Assembly: GCF_000265525.1 (NCBI RefSeq)
Contig: NC_018015.1
Coordinates: forward strand, 1,886,314 to 1,950,313
Direction of reading: 5' to 3'
DNA length: 64,000 nt
DNA from: Thermococcus cleftensis
Lineage (GTDB): Archaea > Methanobacteriota_B > Thermococci > Thermococcales > Thermococcaceae
Part shown: positions 20,450 to 29,671 of the stretch, in pieces
How positions within the stretch are numbered: the first letter of the stretch is position 1
Layout of the letters: each line of letters begins with the position of its first letter
Notes under the pieces: model-generated
Seen by the model: the letters and a program-made list of their open reading frames with translations, nothing else
What the model was told of the DNA's origin: nothing
Database searches by the model: none
Program-made: the position numbers and the translations under genes

Positions 20450-20850
20450 CCTTCCAGCTTTTCGTATTTTTCTATGAGAGTCAGGACTATCTCGTATAGC
20501 TCGTCAATCCTCTGGAGGGCCTCTTTCACGATGTCAAGGTTCAACCTATTGTACTTGTGAACTATGGCGTTTCTCAGCCCGTTATATGACCTGAGAAGAC
20601 TTGCATCGGCTTCTGAGATAACTCCATCTCTACTAAGCCGTTCGATGTTTGTGTAATCGTCTTCGACCGTCATTCCAAGGTCCTTAACAAGCATCGCAAC
20701 GATGTCCATCGCGATATCCACGCAAAGCTGGAGGGAGTAAAGCAGTGCCCTCTGAGTAACCTCGTCTCTCATTTCGTGGTTCTTTATGAACTCGTATTCC
20801 TCCTCGAACCTCTCAAGCTTCTCTAAGTACCTTTGCCTTCTCACGGGCAC
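20446..20850 (-). CDS. hepT: HepT-like HEPN ribonuclease toxin
   Basis: A 134-residue all-helical protein with the HEPN/HepT active-site motif RNAIVHKY (R-x4-H-x-Y), where the Tyr is the residue modified by MntA in studied pairs. It lies directly after, and overlaps by 38 nt, a minimal nucleotidyltransferase gene, the standard HepT/MntA toxin-antitoxin order. GTG 20850 has GGAGG just before it. HepT proteins cut RNA until AMPylated. The pair is on the minus strand, convergent with the amidohydrolase. Confidence 0.85.
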   Translation of the reverse strand: MPVRRQRYLEKLERFEEEYEFIKNHEMRDEVTQRALLYSLQLCVDIAMDIVAMLVKDLGMTVEDDYTNIERLSRDGVISEADASLLRSYNGLRNAIVHKYNRLNLDIVKEALQRIDELYEIVLTLIEKYEKLEG

Positions 20851-21226
20851 GCCTCCTCAGCTTTGCCTTTTCCCTCACGCTCTCAAACTGATTCTCCCTT
20901 ATCCGGTGTTCCATGTCCCGCCACAGCTTCCTGAACCGGTAGAAGTACTCCGAAAGCTCAAGCTCATCACCGTATACAACCCTATGATTCCTGATGATAT
21001 CAATCTGAACGTATAGTGGAAGCTCCTCGAAGACTTTAACGTCGTACTTCCCTCCGAGCTTCTGGAGAACCCTCTCATAAACTCCGGGTTTTGGCTTGAC
21101 GAGGCACACATCAACGTCGCTTCTCCTCGTTGCTTCCCCCCTCGCGTGAGAGCCGTAGAGGAGAATCCCCATGCAGGAGTCTTTGAACTCCCGAAAGTCC
21201 CTGTGGAGTTGCTCCATGAGGTTCAT
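20813..21226 (-). CDS. mntA: MntA-like minimal nucleotidyltransferase antitoxin
   Basis: A 137-residue protein with the polymerase-beta-type motif GILLYGSHARGEATRRSDVDVCLV: GSxARG plus the DxD metal pair, and the third acidic position in YVQIDIIR. Minimal nucleotidyltransferases of this type add AMP to the Tyr of the partner HepT. The basic C-terminus (REKAKLRRRAREKAKVLREA) is unusual and could bind nucleic acid. Start ATG 21226 has GGTGG before it; ATG 21217 is also possible. Confidence 0.86.
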   Translation of the reverse strand: MNLMEQLHRDFREFKDSCMGILLYGSHARGEATRRSDVDVCLVKPKPGVYERVLQKLGGKYDVKVFEELPLYVQIDIIRNHRVVYGDELELSEYFYRFRKLWRDMEHRIRENQFESVREKAKLRRRAREKAKVLREA

Positions 21227-21271
21227 TGAACCACCGTGGGAGAATAGGAGAAGAATAAGATAAGGTTTTCG

Positions 21272-22219
21272 TCAGCTCACCCTGAACTCAAATCCCCTCG
21301 CGAATGTGTATGCCTCCCTAAGCTCTGGCCTCTCCTTGAGGAATCTAAGAATGTACTGGCCGCAGTTCGAGCCGATGAGGTTCTCCCTCGTGTCGCCGAC
21401 GGAGATGATGACGTCGTAGCCGAGCCTCCTGAGGTCATCAACGAACTTCCTGTGCTTCATCGGAAGGCCCGTCTCAAGGTCCACGTCGTTGGTGAGCTTG
21501 TTCTTTAGCACGCTCACCGTCGGGTTGAGGGGCGTTATCTTGATGAGGAAGTACTCCTTCGGGAAGTGCTCGGCTATTACGCTAGCATCGACCTCGTTCT
21601 CCCTCGCCAGGGCGAAGTTGAGCGTGATCTTCTTGCCGCCCTCGTCGTAGAAGGCCTTTCCGTACTCGGCTATCCTCTCGAAGTCCCACTTCCTGACCGG
21701 GATTATCTCGTCCCTCTGCTCCGGGCTGGTGGAGTGTATCGAGAACTGGAGCTGGAAGTTGGTCGGGAACATCTCCTTCTTGAGCTCGAGGAGGGCATCG
21801 AAGAACTTATCGGTTCCTATCGGGGCAATCGTTGAGAGCGACGGGTGGAAGTTCTCGTAGCGCTCGCCCAAAAGCCGCATTGCCTCTATGACGGCCATGT
21901 TGAAGCTCGGCTCGCCCATTCTCGCGAACTGCACCTTGAACTTCCTGGTTTTTGGCTTTCCGTCCCAGCGCCTGGCTATCGGGTACTCTATCTGCTCCAT
22001 CAGCTCGTCCAGCCCGAGCCTCCCCTTGTAGAAGAAGCCTGCGTCGCACATCTTGCAGCCCACGGGACAGCCGTTGAGCGATGATACTATGAGCACCCAC
22101 TTCTCGGCCGGATTGTAGGTCGGAACTGACTCTACAAACTCCACTATGTTGCCCTTTGAGGTTTTCCCGATGTAAACGACCGCAACGTTCGGATCGCCAA
22201 CCTCACTCAGTATCTCCAT
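21272..22219 (-). CDS. radical SAM protein, RlmN/Cfr-like
   Basis: A 315-residue radical SAM enzyme with the cluster motif CPVGCKMC (CX3CX2C) at about residue 51, the glycine-rich MGEPSFN that replaces the GEP motif, and a C-terminal GSNCGQYIL. In RlmN/Cfr a Cys in that same context is the methyl-accepting residue, which makes an RNA- or nucleotide-modifying role plausible, but the second catalytic Cys is not obvious. It overlaps the flavoprotein gene upstream by 17 nt, so they are co-expressed. ATG 22219 follows a purine-rich GGAGGAGGGAGAGGT. Confidence 0.78.
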   Translation of the reverse strand: MEILSEVGDPNVAVVYIGKTSKGNIVEFVESVPTYNPAEKWVLIVSSLNGCPVGCKMCDAGFFYKGRLGLDELMEQIEYPIARRWDGKPKTRKFKVQFARMGEPSFNMAVIEAMRLLGERYENFHPSLSTIAPIGTDKFFDALLELKKEMFPTNFQLQFSIHSTSPEQRDEIIPVRKWDFERIAEYGKAFYDEGGKKITLNFALARENEVDASVIAEHFPKEYFLIKITPLNPTVSVLKNKLTNDVDLETGLPMKHRKFVDDLRRLGYDVIISVGDTRENLIGSNCGQYILRFLKERPELREAYTFARGFEFRVS

Positions 22220-23027
22220 ACCTCTCCCTCCTCCATATCACCATCGCGGTTTTTATTCCGTCCGCTATCGCCAGGGCCGTCTGGCGGTAGATTCCGTTCT
22301 TGACGTCCCCGACCAGGAAAAGGTTATCGTCTTCGATGCCCTGGACCAGCTCGATGTTCGGCACCCTGCCGATGGCACCGAGCACTAGCTCTACCTCAAA
22401 GTTGCCGGCGCTCGTTCTGGCTAAAAGCTTTTGCTTCCCGTTTATAGGCCTTATTTCCCGAACCTGTCCCATCAGCGTCCTGATGTTTGAGCGTTTCTTC
22501 ACGAGTTCCTGGAGGTAGGGCAGGGCCTTCGGTTCGCTCCTCATGAGGATTATCACCTCGTCGCTCCTCTCGCTCATTGTCAGCGCGTAGTCAAAGGCCA
22601 CATCGCCGCCGCCGATGATGAGAACCCTCCCGTAGTGTCTCTCCGGAACTTCGGCGACGTGGTAGGTTATCCCATCGAAGGGGAGCCTTCTCGGCCTCGT
22701 TCCTGTTGCCACCACGAGGTACTTGAAACGGTGAACCCCGCCCGCGGTTTCAACTTCAAAGAGTCCGCCGGCCTTCTTAACGGCCCTAACTTCCTCGTAG
22801 AGGATTTTCAGATCGTACTTTCTCACGTATTCCTCAAGGATTTCGACAACTTTCTCGCCCTTGATTCCGTCCGGGAAGAACATCGTGTTCTCGACGGAGT
22901 AGGCGTTCCTTATCAGCCCACCTATTCGGTCGCGCTCGAAAATCACGCTCTCTATCCCGTAGCGCGCCAGCTGCACCGCCGTCGCTATGCCCCCTATTCC
23001 GGCCCCGATTATCCCGACGAGAGCCAT
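22203..23027 (-). CDS. thioredoxin-reductase-like FAD/NAD(P) oxidoreductase without CxxC
   Basis: A 274-residue flavoprotein. The FAD Rossmann motif is VGIIGAGIGGIATAVQLARYG, the NAD(P) motif VLIIGGGDVAFDYALTM, and the C-terminal FAD segment NLFLVGDVKNGIYRQTALAIADG is present. This is the thioredoxin-reductase fold, but the redox CxxC normally found just before the NAD(P) domain's end is missing; it may transfer electrons to another partner such as a ferredoxin. Start ATG 23027 has AGGAGGTGCTGGA directly before it. The gene lies between an isochorismatase-family gene and a radical SAM gene, each overlapping it; the flavoprotein could supply electrons to the radical SAM enzyme. Confidence 0.82.
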   Translation of the reverse strand: MALVGIIGAGIGGIATAVQLARYGIESVIFERDRIGGLIRNAYSVENTMFFPDGIKGEKVVEILEEYVRKYDLKILYEEVRAVKKAGGLFEVETAGGVHRFKYLVVATGTRPRRLPFDGITYHVAEVPERHYGRVLIIGGGDVAFDYALTMSERSDEVIILMRSEPKALPYLQELVKKRSNIRTLMGQVREIRPINGKQKLLARTSAGNFEVELVLGAIGRVPNIELVQGIEDDNLFLVGDVKNGIYRQTALAIADGIKTAMVIWRRERYGDTE

Positions 23028-23641
23028 TCCAGCACCTCCTTTAGCAGGGGCGTGACCGCGAAGCCGTGGGAGAGGTTTCTGAGCGTTGCCTCGTGGAAAA
23101 ACCTGTTCTGGGTCAGCGTCCCATCGACCGGAAATACCACGTTGAAGCCCCTCACGAAGGCCTCTCTGGCGGTGGTCTCGCAACAGAGGTGTGTCATGAT
23201 GCCGGTTACGATGACTGTCTCGATGCCGAGCTTTCTGAGCCTCCTCTCCAGGTCAGTGCCGTGAAAGGCGTCGTAGGTTCTCTTCTCAATGACGGTTCCG
23301 GCGAAGGGCCTGAACTCTTCAAGAAGTTCGTTCAGCGGGTCGTCTCTTGGCATATTGCCGCCCCACCAGCGGGTCATTATGTCGTCCCGATGGAAATGGC
23401 GGGTGAAAATTATCGGAACGCCGAGTCTCTCCGCCTCTCTGTAAAACTCCACAAGCCCGGAAACGAAGCGCGGCGCGGAAGGCAGGAACGCCCTGCTCTC
23501 CGGCCTGAGGAAGTACGCCTGAAGGTCTATCGCCAGAACGGCTGCATTTCGGAACGGTTTGACCTTCTCCCACTTCCTCGGCCTGAAGTACCTCTCCCTC
23601 ATCTCAGCTATGAATTCCCCGGTGAAGTAGTCCTCCTTCAT
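23009..23641 (-). CDS. isochorismatase-family hydrolase
   Basis: A 210-residue cysteine hydrolase fold. Asp in AVLAIDLQAYF, Lys in AGTVIEKRTYDAF and Cys in VTGIMTHLCCETTAREAF make the family's D-K-C triad; the doubled Cys is usual. Members include nicotinamidases and related amidases; the substrate here is not determinable. A TATA-like CATTTAAG at about 23664-23672 sits about 25 nt before ATG 23641, so translation is probably leaderless. It overlaps the flavoprotein gene by 19 nt. Confidence 0.85.
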   Translation of the reverse strand: MKEDYFTGEFIAEMRERYFRPRKWEKVKPFRNAAVLAIDLQAYFLRPESRAFLPSAPRFVSGLVEFYREAERLGVPIIFTRHFHRDDIMTRWWGGNMPRDDPLNELLEEFRPFAGTVIEKRTYDAFHGTDLERRLRKLGIETVIVTGIMTHLCCETTAREAFVRGFNVVFPVDGTLTQNRFFHEATLRNLSHGFAVTPLLKEVLEWLSSG

Positions 23642-23664
23642 GGACGTGAGAAGGAAGGGTGGGC

Positions 23665-24471
23665 TTAAATGTCTATCCCCCTCGTCATCGCGCCGTCTAT
23701 GATGGCGGTCGAGCCGAGCATGTACTCAGCTTCCTCGCTCAGGAGGAAAGCCACGAGCGAGCCGAGCTCCTCCCACCTGCCGGTTCTGTGGAGCGGAGTT
23801 CTGCCGAGCACTTCCCGCTCCCAGGTCTCCTCGAAGGGTTCCCCCCTCGCCTCGGCGACGCGCCTTAGATTTTCGCGCGCCCCGGGTGTATCGAAGCTGC
23901 CTAGAAGAACGCTGTAGGCCCTTATTCCGTGCTTTCCGTATGTTCTCGAAACGCTCTTCGCCAGCTGAACCAGACCCGCCCTCGTAACGTCCGCCAGAAC
24001 CAGCGGTGGCATCGGCTCCTTTATCGAGACGGAGTTGAGGTAAATCACCGTGCCCTTCCTTTTCCTCTCAAGCCACGCCTGGACGAGAAGCGTTGTGAGA
24101 TAGCCCGGGGCGACCGTGTGAAGTGCGGAAGCCTCAATCCAGTCTATGTAGGTCGCCTCGTGGAGGAGGCACGGCTCACAGCGTACGTTTGGGGCGTTCC
24201 AGACGAGGGCGTCAATGCTCCCTAAAAGCTCCCAGCCCTCTTTCACGAGCTTCTCCAGATCGCGCTGGTCGAACAGGTTCGCCCGGACCGCGTGGACCTC
24301 ACCGTATTCCGAGAGCGTTTCCAGGGCCCTTTTCAGGTTCTCCTCGTTCTGGGAGCTTATTACCACGCGCGCGTTCCTCTTCAAAAGCTCCCTGGCAACG
24401 TTGAAGCCGATGCCGCGCGATGAGGCCGTAACTATGACCCCAAGGCCGTCCAGATTTATCTTCACCGGCAT
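23665..24471 (-). CDS. atypical short-chain dehydrogenase/reductase
   Basis: A 268-residue SDR. The cofactor motif is VIVTASSRGIGFNVARELL (TxxxxGIG) and the strand-4 NAG-like motif is altered to VWNAPN. The Ser is present (LNSVSIKEP), but the catalytic YxxxK is replaced by ADVTRAG in LVLADVTRAGLVQLAKSVS: Tyr to Ala and Lys to Arg. That matches a known atypical beta-ketoacyl-reductase-like branch, so classical reductase chemistry is unlikely. ATG 24471 is chosen; an upstream extension would cross the divergent dys promoter. Confidence 0.8.
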   Translation of the reverse strand: MPVKINLDGLGVIVTASSRGIGFNVARELLKRNARVVISSQNEENLKRALETLSEYGEVHAVRANLFDQRDLEKLVKEGWELLGSIDALVWNAPNVRCEPCLLHEATYIDWIEASALHTVAPGYLTTLLVQAWLERKRKGTVIYLNSVSIKEPMPPLVLADVTRAGLVQLAKSVSRTYGKHGIRAYSVLLGSFDTPGARENLRRVAEARGEPFEETWEREVLGRTPLHRTGRWEELGSLVAFLLSEEAEYMLGSTAIIDGAMTRGIDI

Positions 24472-24497
24472 GTGGGAGAGTTGGGGCTGGAGGATAA

Positions 24498-25550
<1,053 letters not shown>

Positions 25551-25577
25551 CATTTCGTTCTTTTTCATAAACGATAT

Positions 25578-25616
25578 GCATGCATATCGTCCTCGTGCGA
25601 GGACAAGGTTTATAAG
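25578..25616 (+). promoter_or_regulatory. dyad plus TATA box before AAA ATPase pseudogene (copy 2)
   Basis: The segment contains GCATGCATATC, then the perfect dyad GTCCTC-GTGC-GAGGAC (25589-25604), then AAGG and TTTATAAG (25609-25616). The dyad-to-TATA spacing is the same as in copy 1 at 13207-13238. The conservation extends about 30 nt over an otherwise diverged upstream region, which is more than expected by chance and suggests shared regulation. Confidence 0.6.
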
Positions 25617-25637
25617 TAAAACTTCCCACGTTAAAAC

Positions 25638-26810
25638 ATGGACAATAGAATCCTCACACCCCTCATCGCCACGAGCAGGCGGGTAATGGCGTGGGCGAGA
25701 AAGTTCCCAAGAAAGCGCTTTCTCTTCGATGAGCTCAGGGCCATTGATGAGGAGTACTACGTTGGCATCAAAGGAATCCGTGGCGTGGGCAAGACCGTTC
25801 TTCTGCTTTAGCTCGCCAACGAAACCGAGAGCAGTGTCTATTTTTCCGCGGACTCAACTCCAATAAAGCCTTTCTCGCTGTATGAGGTTGTTAAATCCCT
25901 CGCGGAGATGGGATACAGAAACATTTTCATCGATGAGATCCACAGGAAAGCGGGGTGGGCCGAGGACTTAAAGACGCTCTACGATGAACACGAGGTTAGG
26001 GTGTTCTTCTCGGGCTCATCAGCAATAGATCTGGTTCATTCCGGGGCAGACCTGTCAAGAAGGGTCGTCCTCAAGGAACTCCCCCCGGCTTCCTTTCGGG
26101 AGTGGCTCAACATAAGAAGGAATTTCAACGTTCCCAGATACCCTCTGGAAGAAGTCCTTTCCAGATCGTTTGACCTGACAAATATGTACGCTGAACTCCA
26201 CCCTCTCTGGAGGGAATACATGCGCGAGGGGGGAGTACTCTATCCGAGAAGTGGCTTCTACGATGCCCTCGACAACTCTATCAGGAAGGTGATCCTCGAA
26301 GACCTCTCCGCACTGAGGGAGGTCAGCGTTAAGTATGAGACCGATGCGTTTAAGCTTCTCTACCTCGTCGCTAAATCCGCCCCATTCGAGGCCAATTACT
26401 CGCGGATAGCCAGGGCCCTCGAAGTTTCCAAGAACATGGCAATAAGGCTCGTGGGCGACCTATCAAAGGCGGGGCTTTTGATTGTCCTTCATCCCTGCAG
26501 GGGCGGGAGAAAGGAGCCTAAACTATACCTCACCGTTCCACTGAGAGAGTTCTTTGCCAGAAAAGGCTTTGACACCCACAGGGGTGCCCTGCGCGAGGAG
26601 TTCTTTGTAAACCACCTGAAAAACTTCGGCCCCTGCTACCTGAAGGGCAGGAGAGGCGAGAAAACGGCAGATTTTAAGGTTGGGGAATGGGTCATAGAAG
26701 TCGGCGGCGAATCCAAGGGCCGTTATCAGAGGCCCGACTATATAGCGGTTGATGGCCTTATCACCGGAAAAGGAAGGGTTCCTCTATTCCTGTTTGGTCT
26801 GGTGTACTGA
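25638..26810 (+). pseudogene. AAA ATPase paralogue (copy 2) with in-frame TAG at codon 58
   Basis: The frame from ATG 25638 encodes MDNRILTPLIATSRRVMAWA, Walker A GIRGVGKT, then VLLL followed by TAG at 25809-25811, then LANETESSVYFSADST and a complete remainder to 26810. Copy 1 has CAG (Gln) at the aligned position, so a single C-to-T change explains the stop. The rest has no frameshift: Walker B IFIDEIHR, sensor FFSGSSA, winged-helix region and C-terminal KTADFKVGEWVIEVGG are intact. Either a recent pseudogene or a protein expressed only by readthrough or from an internal start (first ATG at 25908, which drops Walker A). Confidence 0.85.
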
Positions 26811-26819
26811 TCCTCCAGG

Positions 26820-28094
26820 CTACACAAGCTCAAGAATCCTATCCTCCCCGCCCGGCAGGACGAGGGGCCTCGACAGGTGCTTCCTGGCATCGGGCGGAAC
26901 CTCGTAGATCTTCCTCTCCAGCCCGCGCGGAACCTCAACGGGGATGAGCTTCTTCGGCATCCTATAGCCACAGCGCTTGCACTTGAGGTAGTCGCCCTTG
27001 CTCTTCATCGTTCCCCCACAGCGCGGACACCTCGGCTTTTGGTACTCGATTTTGGGGACGAGCTTCACCGGGTAGAACTTCTCGAGGTTGAGCGTCAGCA
27101 CCCCTTCGTGCTCCTTAACGCCTCCAGCGGCAATTATCTCGTCTCCGGGGAGGAGCTTCCTGACCCAGTTGCGGAACTTCTTGGTCGGTTCGAAGGCGGC
27201 AACGCGGATCCTTCCCGTCTCGTCCTCCAGCTCAAAGAAAACGTGCCTCCCGCGCTCCCAGTAGGGTTTGGCCACTCTGCCCCTAACGACCGCGCTGTCG
27301 TAGAGCTTCAGCTCGCCGATCTTCTTCGGTACAAGGTGGTCGTCGGTGTTCTGGTTGGTCTTGTAGAGCTGGTGGAAAGCGACGGGCTCCTCAAAACGAA
27401 CCATCTCGAAGGTCTGGAGAACCTTCCCCGCATCGATCCCGCGGATTCCAGCGAGGACGGGATCCTTGCCGTGCGGGGTTATGAGAACGGTCTTTTTGTA
27501 TGGATCAACGTTGTCGTAGGTGAAGGGGTAGCTCCAGCGGTCTGCCATGAAAACGCTGTCCCTCTCTACTCTTCTCGGCCTTCCCCAGTTCTCCCTTTCG
27601 CGGTAAGCCAGCAGCTCGTAGGTGAAACGTTCGAGAGGATAGCCGATTGAAGCCAGCGCCCCGATTATGCCCCTTCCGAGCTTGAACTTGAAGTACTCGG
27701 CCCCGACTTCCCCTGCGACCCTTTCGGCTTCCTCGATGGTGACGTGCTCCCTCAGGGCCCTGAGCGAGAACTCGCGGAGTTCCTCCGGAATAGCCCCCTC
27801 CAGGAAAACAACCCCTGGATTGGTGTTCTCGTGGGTGAAGTCAGCCAGCTGGTTCACGTAGAAGAGGACCGTGTTTTTGATCTCCGGAATCAGCCTCTCC
27901 TCGACCTCGAAGGTCATGGAAACGGCCCCGTTACCGCGGGTCTTGTAGGGTATGTTCGGGTTGAGCCTGATGAGCCTCGGCAGGTCCATAGGCTCCGCTA
28001 AGCGGGACAGCTCGCGGTAGAGGAGGGCACCGAGGTAGGTGGTGCACATACCGTTGGGTGAGTCGGTATCGTCGATTCCGATGTGGAGGAGCAT
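26820..28094 (-). CDS. tiaS: tRNA(Ile2) 2-agmatinylcytidine synthetase TiaS
   Basis: A 424-residue TiaS: N-terminal [20 protein letters not shown] kinase-like metal site, [18 protein letters not shown], an OB-fold region ([20 protein letters not shown]) and a C-terminal zinc ribbon CPRCGG...CKRCGY. TiaS puts agmatine on C34 of the AUA-decoding tRNA-Ile2, essential in archaea. ATG 28094 lies about 25-30 nt past a TTTTTAAAC box, suggesting a leaderless message; longer in-frame starts overlap the neighbour gene. Convergent with the ATPase pseudogene. Confidence 0.95.
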   Translation of the reverse strand: MLLHIGIDDTDSPNGMCTTYLGALLYRELSRLAEPMDLPRLIRLNPNIPYKTRGNGAVSMTFEVEERLIPEIKNTVLFYVNQLADFTHENTNPGVVFLEGAIPEELREFSLRALREHVTIEEAERVAGEVGAEYFKFKLGRGIIGALASIGYPLERFTYELLAYRERENWGRPRRVERDSVFMADRWSYPFTYDNVDPYKKTVLITPHGKDPVLAGIRGIDAGKVLQTFEMVRFEEPVAFHQLYKTNQNTDDHLVPKKIGELKLYDSAVVRGRVAKPYWERGRHVFFELEDETGRIRVAAFEPTKKFRNWVRKLLPGDEIIAAGGVKEHEGVLTLNLEKFYPVKLVPKIEYQKPRCPRCGGTMKSKGDYLKCKRCGYRMPKKLIPVEVPRGLERKIYEVPPDARKHLSRPLVLPGGEDRILELV

Positions 28095-28138
28095 GGGTGA
28101 AGAAACGAGATGGGGGTTTAAAAAGCAAACGGCAACGT

Positions 28139-28669
28139 TCATTCCCTGAACCTCTCGTAGCATAGCACATCAACGAAGCCTTCCCCTGGCACGTACTGGT
28201 GTTTTCTCCAGCGGCCGGCGAGCTGAAAGCCGTTCTTCTCAAGAACCCTTATCGATGCGATGTTTGTCTCGAAGACGTGGGCGTAGACCTTCCGCAGGTT
28301 GAGCCACTCAAAGGCGTATTCCAGGGCGAGCTTTACCGCCTCGCTCGCGTAGCCGTGCCCCCAGTGCTCCTTGGCCAGAAAGTAGCCCAGCTCGGCACGG
28401 CCATTGTGGTAGTCTATCCTGTGAAGGCCAACGAGTCCGACGAGGGAGCGCGAGGAATTTTCCAGGATTGCGAAGACCTTCTCGTGCTTCTTCTCTCTCC
28501 GGAGAGCCTCGTACCATTCCAGCTCGTCCTCGTAGAAGAATATCTCCTCCGGGAATGAGAGGTATTTTCTCACATCGCGGTCGTTGTACCATAGCCACAC
28601 GTGTTTTAGATCCTCGCGGAGGAGCATGCTGAGGGAAACAAGATTGCCTCGGAGTATTATCGGTCTCAT
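28139..28669 (-). CDS. GNAT-family N-acetyltransferase (RimJ/RimL type)
   Basis: A 176-residue [48 protein letters not shown] and the acetyl-CoA loop [22 protein letters not shown], then [20 protein letters not shown]. This is the RimJ/RimL/Spd1-like branch, which acetylates protein N-termini, polyamines or small amines; the substrate is not evident. Starts at ATG 28669, divergent from the HTH regulator gene. Confidence 0.87.
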   Translation of the reverse strand: MRPIILRGNLVSLSMLLREDLKHVWLWYNDRDVRKYLSFPEEIFFYEDELEWYEALRREKKHEKVFAILENSSRSLVGLVGLHRIDYHNGRAELGYFLAKEHWGHGYASEAVKLALEYAFEWLNLRKVYAHVFETNIASIRVLEKNGFQLAGRWRKHQYVPGEGFVDVLCYERFRE

Positions 28670-28711
28670 GCGAACCCCTTAACTTTATTAAGTCCTTCTG
28701 CGTATTTAAAA

Positions 28712-29671
28712 ATGATGGACAGGGAGAGGCTCATAAGAACCGTAGAGGCGATACTCAGGGGTACTGGCTACAAAACGGCCAGACTTGAGTTTAAGGGCTC
28801 GTGCTTTGACATAGTGGCGAGCAGGTTATTCCTGTTGCTCTTCGTTAAAGTTGCCACCAACATAGACACCGTTACCGAGGAGCAGGCCGAGGACCTTAAG
28901 CGCCTGTCCAAGTTCTTCAAGGCGTCACCGCTGATAGTAGGGCTCAAGACGAAGAACGCCGAGCTTGAGGAGGGTGTCGTTTACGAGAGATTCGGCATCT
29001 ACGCCCTGAGGCCTGAGACGCTCTACGACGTCCTCGTCGAGAACGAGTTGCCGGCGATATTTGCCGAACGCGGCGGTTTTTACGTGAGGATAAACGGCCA
29101 GCTTTTGAGGAGGCTCCGCGAGAAGCACGGTTACTCCGTGAACGAGCTGGCCCAGCTCATCGGCGTTTCGAGAAAGAGCCTCCTAAACTATGAGCGGGGC
29201 GAGCAGGCGGTTTCGCTGGAAGTGGCTATAAGACTGGAGGAGCTGTTTGACGAGCCTCTGGCGGAGCCGATAGATGTGCTTCATTCGAGGGTTGAGGCCA
29301 ATCTCGACGTCACGCCGGAGACACCGCTGGAAAAGGAAATATTTGACAGGCTGAAGAGCCTCGGTCTCGGCGTCGTCAAGGTGAAAAAGGCCCCCTTCAA
29401 CGCGGTATCCAGGGAGGAAGATTTTAGAATCCTCACGGGCATAGACGAGCGGAAGACCCGCTCCACCGTCAGGAGGGCCGAGATGGTGGCGGAGGTGAGC
29501 AAAATAATCAACAGTGATGGTGTTTTTATCCTTGAAGAGACCCGGACTGAAGTGGTTGGGGAAGTTCCCCTAATCCCCAAAGAAAGTCTCGATGAAGTTA
29601 GGGACGCCGACGAGCTGATAGACCTGATTGAAGAGCTGAAAAAGGAGATAAGGGCGAAGCTCTTCAGCTAA
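28712..29671 (+). CDS. archaeal HTH-type transcriptional regulator
   Basis: A 319-residue protein of an archaea-specific regulator family. The Cro/C1-type helix-turn-helix is at about residues 130-180: LLRRLREKHGYSVNELAQLIGVSRKSLLNYERGEQAV. The N-terminal half resembles a restriction-nuclease-like sensor fold (FKGSCFDIVASR...LLLFVKVATNID), and the C-terminal half is unassigned. The target promoter is unknown. TATA-like ACTTTATTA at 28682-28690 sits about 25 nt before ATG 28712, so the message is probably leaderless. Its stop overlaps the convergent HD gene by 8 nt. Confidence 0.82.
   Translation: MMDRERLIRTVEAILRGTGYKTARLEFKGSCFDIVASRLFLLLFVKVATNIDTVTEEQAEDLKRLSKFFKASPLIVGLKTKNAELEEGVVYERFGIYALRPETLYDVLVENELPAIFAERGGFYVRINGQLLRRLREKHGYSVNELAQLIGVSRKSLLNYERGEQAVSLEVAIRLEELFDEPLAEPIDVLHSRVEANLDVTPETPLEKEIFDRLKSLGLGVVKVKKAPFNAVSREEDFRILTGIDERKTRSTVRRAEMVAEVSKIINSDGVFILEETRTEVVGEVPLIPKESLDEVRDADELIDLIEELKKEIRAKLFS

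Noticed and set aside
25809..25811. TAG read as pyrrolysine
   Set aside because: Pyrrolysine machinery is not known in Thermococcales, the paralogue has Gln here, and there is no sign of other in-frame TAG use.
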